Below, piece after piece: positions 61,328 to 64,000 of a DNA stretch of 64,000 bases. Within the stretch, counting starts at the first letter, position 1. The number at the start of each line of letters is the position of its first letter. Source of the DNA: Brevibacillus migulae (lineage in GTDB: Bacteria; Bacillota; Bacilli; Brevibacillales; Brevibacillaceae); contig NZ_SDKD01000004.1 of NCBI RefSeq assembly GCF_004521915.1, forward strand, positions 186,001-250,000. The letters run 5' to 3'. The notes beneath the pieces were generated by a model. The model ran no database searches and was not told the origin of the DNA. It worked only from the letters and a program-made list of their open reading frames with translations. A program made the position numbers and the translations under genes.

Positions 61328-61550
61328 ACGTGAGGAAGGGAAGAACGGGACGGGCGGAGTCTTTGTCACACCTACAGAGGTGGGGCTTGCAAAAACGGTA
61401 CACGCTTATCGCGCAACCTCGACGTTTGAATAGGCTTCCTCGAAACTTTTGCGTGACGTACTGTTTTTGCAAGTGGAGCCGGACAGTCATCACTCCCTTG
61501 CAGGTGTGGCAAGAACGCTGAGAAAGCCCGTTTTTCCCTTCCCCCACCAC
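61328..61550. repeat. Dispersed palindromic repeat, copy 2
   Basis: About 223 bp, same orientation as copy 1 (54629-54850), with the same ends ACGTGAGGAAGGGAAG and CTTCCCCCACCAC. Central arms GCTTGCAAAAACGGTAC (61385-61401) and GTACTGTTTTTGCAAG (61458-61473). Relative to copy 1 the pair C54690-G54771 becomes G61389-C61470, a compensatory change. Its right end lies 13 bp beyond the fumC stop codon. Confidence 0.88.
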
Positions 61551-61563
61551 TACGGCTCGATCT

Positions 61564-62955
61564 CTAATCCTCCTTCGGATGGATCATTTTCTCCGGACGA
61601 ACAATCTCATCAAACTGCTCAGCCGTCAGCAGATTGCTTTTCAGGGCCGCTTCTTTCAGTGTAAGCCCTTCTTTATGGGCGAGCTTCGCTACTTTTGCCG
61701 CATTTTCGTACCCGATATGCGGATTGAGCGCGGTCACCAGCATCAGCGAGCGTTCCAGATTGCTGCGGAGTACGGGGAGATTTGGTTGGATGCCAACCGC
61801 ACAATTGTCATGAAAGGAAGCCATCGCATCTCCCAGCAAACGTGTGGATTGCAGGAAGTTGTAAATGATCACCGGCTTAAAGACGTTCAATTCAAAATTT
61901 CCCTGGCTGGCCGCAAAGCCGATCGTGGCATCGTTGCCCATGACCTGGCAGGCCACCATGGTTATGGCTTCGCTTTGGGTCGGATTCACTTTACCCGGCA
62001 TAATGGAGCTGCCCGGTTCATTTTCAGGTATGGTGATTTCACCGATTCCGCTGCGAGGCCCGCTGGCCAGCCATCTGACATCATTGGCGATTTTCATCAG
62101 GTCGGCGGCAAGCGCCTTTAATGCGCCGTGTACATAGGCGATCTCATCATGGCTCGTCAAGGCGTGAAATTTATTGGGGGCGGATACGAATCGTGTGCCT
62201 GTTAATTTGCTGATTTCCTCGGCGACCAATTCGCCGAAGCGGGGATGGGCGTTAATTCCGGTGCCGACTGCAGTTCCGCCGATGGCCAGCTCACGCAGAA
62301 AATCCGCACTCTGCTTAATCATGCCTTCCGTTTTTTCCAGCATCCGATGCCAGCCGCTAATTTCCTGGCCCAAGGTCAATGGGGTAGCATCCTGCAGATG
62401 GGTTCGGCCGATCTTGATGATATCCGCAAATTCTTCGCTTTTTCTTTGTAACGTGTTCTTCAATACCTGCAGCTTTGGCAGCACTTGATCTTCAATGGCG
62501 AGCAGCGCTGCAACATGCATAGCGGTCGGGAACGTATCGTTGGAGCTTTGGGAACGATTCACGTCATCATTGGGGTGAATGCGTGTTGAGCTGCCTTTCT
62601 CCTGCAATAGCTGGTTGGCTCGGTTGGCGATGACCTCGTTCACATTCATGTTGGACTGGGTACCGCTCCCGGTTTGCCAGACGACCAAGGGGAAATGATC
62701 ATCCAGCTTGCCAGCAATGATTTCTTCGGCAGCAGCGATGATTGCCTCAGCCTTTTCCTTTTCCAGCTTTCCTAAATGCAGATTGGCCAGGGCCGCGCTT
62801 TTTTTCAGTATGGCAAAGACGCGAATCACCTCCAACGGCATCTTTTCGGTGCCGATCGGAAAGTTTTGCAAGCTTCGCTGTGTTTGTGCCGCCCATAAGC
62901 GATCGGCAGGAACCTGAATCTCTCCCAACGTATCTCTTTCGATCCGATAATTCAT
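61564..62955 (-). CDS. fumC: Class II fumarate hydratase
   Basis: 463 residues from ATG 62955 behind AAAAGGAGG. The superfamily signature [15 protein letters not shown] (flexible loop with catalytic Ser), [23 protein letters not shown] region ([13 protein letters not shown]) and DPLTLGQE-like ATPLTLGQE are present, which together identify FumC (thermostable, no Fe-S). It hydrates fumarate to malate in the TCA cycle. Repeat copy 2 follows its stop directly. Confidence 0.95.
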   Translation of the reverse strand: MNYRIERDTLGEIQVPADRLWAAQTQRSLQNFPIGTEKMPLEVIRVFAILKKSAALANLHLGKLEKEKAEAIIAAAEEIIAGKLDDHFPLVVWQTGSGTQSNMNVNEVIANRANQLLQEKGSSTRIHPNDDVNRSQSSNDTFPTAMHVAALLAIEDQVLPKLQVLKNTLQRKSEEFADIIKIGRTHLQDATPLTLGQEISGWHRMLEKTEGMIKQSADFLRELAIGGTAVGTGINAHPRFGELVAEEISKLTGTRFVSAPNKFHALTSHDEIAYVHGALKALAADLMKIANDVRWLASGPRSGIGEITIPENEPGSSIMPGKVNPTQSEAITMVACQVMGNDATIGFAASQGNFELNVFKPVIIYNFLQSTRLLGDAMASFHDNCAVGIQPNLPVLRSNLERSLMLVTALNPHIGYENAAKVAKLAHKEGLTLKEAALKSNLLTAEQFDEIVRPEKMIHPKED

Positions 62956-63114
62956 CGTGATCCTCCTTTTGTACGTTACGTTACCAAGAATAGGCATTAT
63001 CATTTCCAATTATTCCAAAAATATTAGAGGGAAACAAGGAAGATACTTGTAAGGAGTCGGTCTGTGATACAATAGGATAAAATTTGCAAATATAGGACAA
63101 GAGGGTGTGACCGG

Positions 63115-63627
63115 ATGATTTCCCAACAATTATTGGATAAGTTAAACGATCAGATGAATTATGAATTCTACTCTTCGCAAGTATATCTGGCCATGGCAGC
63201 ATATTGCTCGGCCGAGAGCTACGACGGATTCGCTAACTTTTTTATCGTTCAGTCCGAAGAAGAAAAATTTCATGCCATGAAGATATTCAACTTCATTAAC
63301 CGTCTGGGAAAACGCGCACTCGTCACAGGTATGCACGATCCTGTGAATGAATACAGCTCCCTGTTGGATACGTTTGAACAGGCGTATGCCCACGAGCAAA
63401 CGGTGACCAAACGAATTTATGAGCTTTCCGATGCTGCGTGGTCTGAACGGGAGCATGCCACCATCAACTTCCTGAAGTGGTTTATCGACGAGCAGGTTGA
63501 AGAGGAGTCTACTTTTGACAGCATCATTCAAAAGCTGAGACGGATCGATAATGACAGCAATGCGTTTTATATGCTGGATGCCGAGCTGGCGAAACGGACC
63601 TTTGTTCCGGATGCGGAAGAGGCATAA
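63115..63627 (+). CDS. ftnA: Ferritin
   Basis: 170 residues. NDQMNYEFYSSQVYLAMAAYC, EEEKFHAMKIFNFINRLG and INFLKWFIDEQVEEE carry the ferroxidase Glu/His ligands of non-haem bacterial ferritin, which stores iron in a 24-mer. The ATG at 63115 follows GGGTGTGACCGG. A terminator at 63641 closes the gene. No Fur box was recognised upstream. Confidence 0.93.
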   Translation: MISQQLLDKLNDQMNYEFYSSQVYLAMAAYCSAESYDGFANFFIVQSEEEKFHAMKIFNFINRLGKRALVTGMHDPVNEYSSLLDTFEQAYAHEQTVTKRIYELSDAAWSEREHATINFLKWFIDEQVEEESTFDSIIQKLRRIDNDSNAFYMLDAELAKRTFVPDAEEA

Positions 63628-63640
63628 GAAAAAATAAGAA

Positions 63641-63676
63641 AAACTAGCGTCCCTTGCGAGGGCGCTAGTTTTTTTC
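63641..63676 (+). terminator. Intrinsic terminator after ferritin
   Basis: AAACTAGCG-T-CCC / GGG-CGCTAGTTT stem with seven T. Confidence 0.88.
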
Positions 63677-63686
63677 ATGCTCGTCA

Positions 63687-64000
63687 TTAAAAATCAAAGT
63701 TGTCCGGATCTGGACCGACACGCAAATTTTGATTGAGTGAACCGATCTTTTCCATATCCGCTGTGGATAACTCAAAATCGAACACGGACGCGTTTTCCAC
63801 AATGCGGGATTCTTTTGTGGATTTCGGAATCGTAACTACGCCGTTTTGCAAATCCCAGCGCAAGATGACCTGCGCAATCGACTTGTTGTATCGGTCAGCG
63901 ATTTCCTTCAGGACGGGATTGTCCAGCAGCTGCCCCTGCATCAAAGGTGACCAGGCTTCCAATTGGATCTGATGCTGCTCGCAGAAAGCCTTCAGCTCCA
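63687..64000 (-). CDS. Aldo/keto reductase (partial, N-terminus beyond window)
   Basis: The C-terminal about 104 residues are visible: ELKAFCEQHQIQLEAWSPLMQGQLLDNPVLKEIADRYNKSIAQVILRW, then the cofactor-binding GVVTIPKSTKESRI segment and the terminal IGSLNQNLRVGPDPDNFDF. This is the AKR5-type pattern (YtbE/YvgN and 2,5-diketogluconate reductase relatives), NADPH-dependent carbonyl reduction. The catalytic Tyr/Lys/His lie outside the window. Confidence 0.92.
   Translation of the reverse strand, partial: ELKAFCEQHQIQLEAWSPLMQGQLLDNPVLKEIADRYNKSIAQVILRWDLQNGVVTIPKSTKESRIVENASVFDFELSTADMEKIGSLNQNLRVGPDPDNFDF

Overview
The window looks like chromosomal DNA of a Gram-positive, low-to-mid GC endospore-former of the Paenibacillaceae, most likely a Brevibacillus. 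This is inferred from Bacillus-type ribosome binding sites (AGGAGG, frequent GTG/TTG starts), a cre-type catabolite box, Bacillus-like families (SorC-type DeoR, PbuE, HelD, YdjO, YwbE, YhgE/Pip, a BmrC/BmrD-type ABC pair) and many hairpin-plus-T terminators. No rRNA, tRNA, CRISPR array, prophage or IS element was recognised.

Layout. 1-3475: tatA (cut by the window edge), tatC and a two-subunit Tat-exported gluconate/sugar dehydrogenase on the minus strand, followed by a divergent MarR regulator. 4195-7326: a metallo-beta-lactamase-fold hydrolase and a YhgE/Pip membrane protein. 7491-20990: the most coherent block, an apparent agmatine/putrescine-to-succinate catabolic regulon. It holds an APC permease, glutamate dehydrogenase, two class III aminotransferases (one closely like E. 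coli PatA), two aldehyde dehydrogenases, an agmatinase-like enzyme, a sigma-54 enhancer-binding protein, two orphan biotin/lipoyl-like small proteins and a DUF3055-like protein. Five sequences match the sigma-54 -24/-12 consensus, and three intergenic regions carry pairs of ATGCAAA(N)TGCAT-type sites offset by exactly 19 bp, the likely binding sites of the activator.

20987-31744: membrane proteins of unknown role, an XRE regulator next to a peptide deformylase, MgtC-like, an Nramp metal transporter, the BmrC/BmrD-like heterodimeric exporter behind a structured leader, ArsR/nitroreductase and DoxX. 31872-38519: cold shock protein and YdjO, YwbE, a methyltransferase, a DEAD-box helicase, an MBL hydrolase, RecQ and TrmB. 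38629-41468: a CDGSH protein, an alpha/beta hydrolase and a MarR repressor that share a perfect palindromic operator, and a soluble chemoreceptor. 41527-48597: a nucleoside salvage cluster (deoD and pbuE on minus; deoR, pdp, deoC, cdd and nupC on plus) with DeoR-type repeats and a cre site. 48704-54252: UreI-like channel, PrsW-like protease, MATE exporter and a secreted 5'-nucleotidase.

54253-64000 contains the most unusual items. One is a 291-residue FtsZ-like protein that has lost the nucleotide-binding half but keeps the T7 catalytic loop. Another is a roughly 222-bp palindromic repeat present twice, each copy abutting the stop codon of a minus-strand gene and showing a compensatory base-pair change. 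A separate 200-bp nested palindrome lies beside the first copy. The rest is a HAD phosphatase, lipoate ligase, a broken Bcr/CflA transporter, HelD, fumarase, ferritin and a partial aldo/keto reductase. All functional statements rest on motif recognition by eye; no database search was run.
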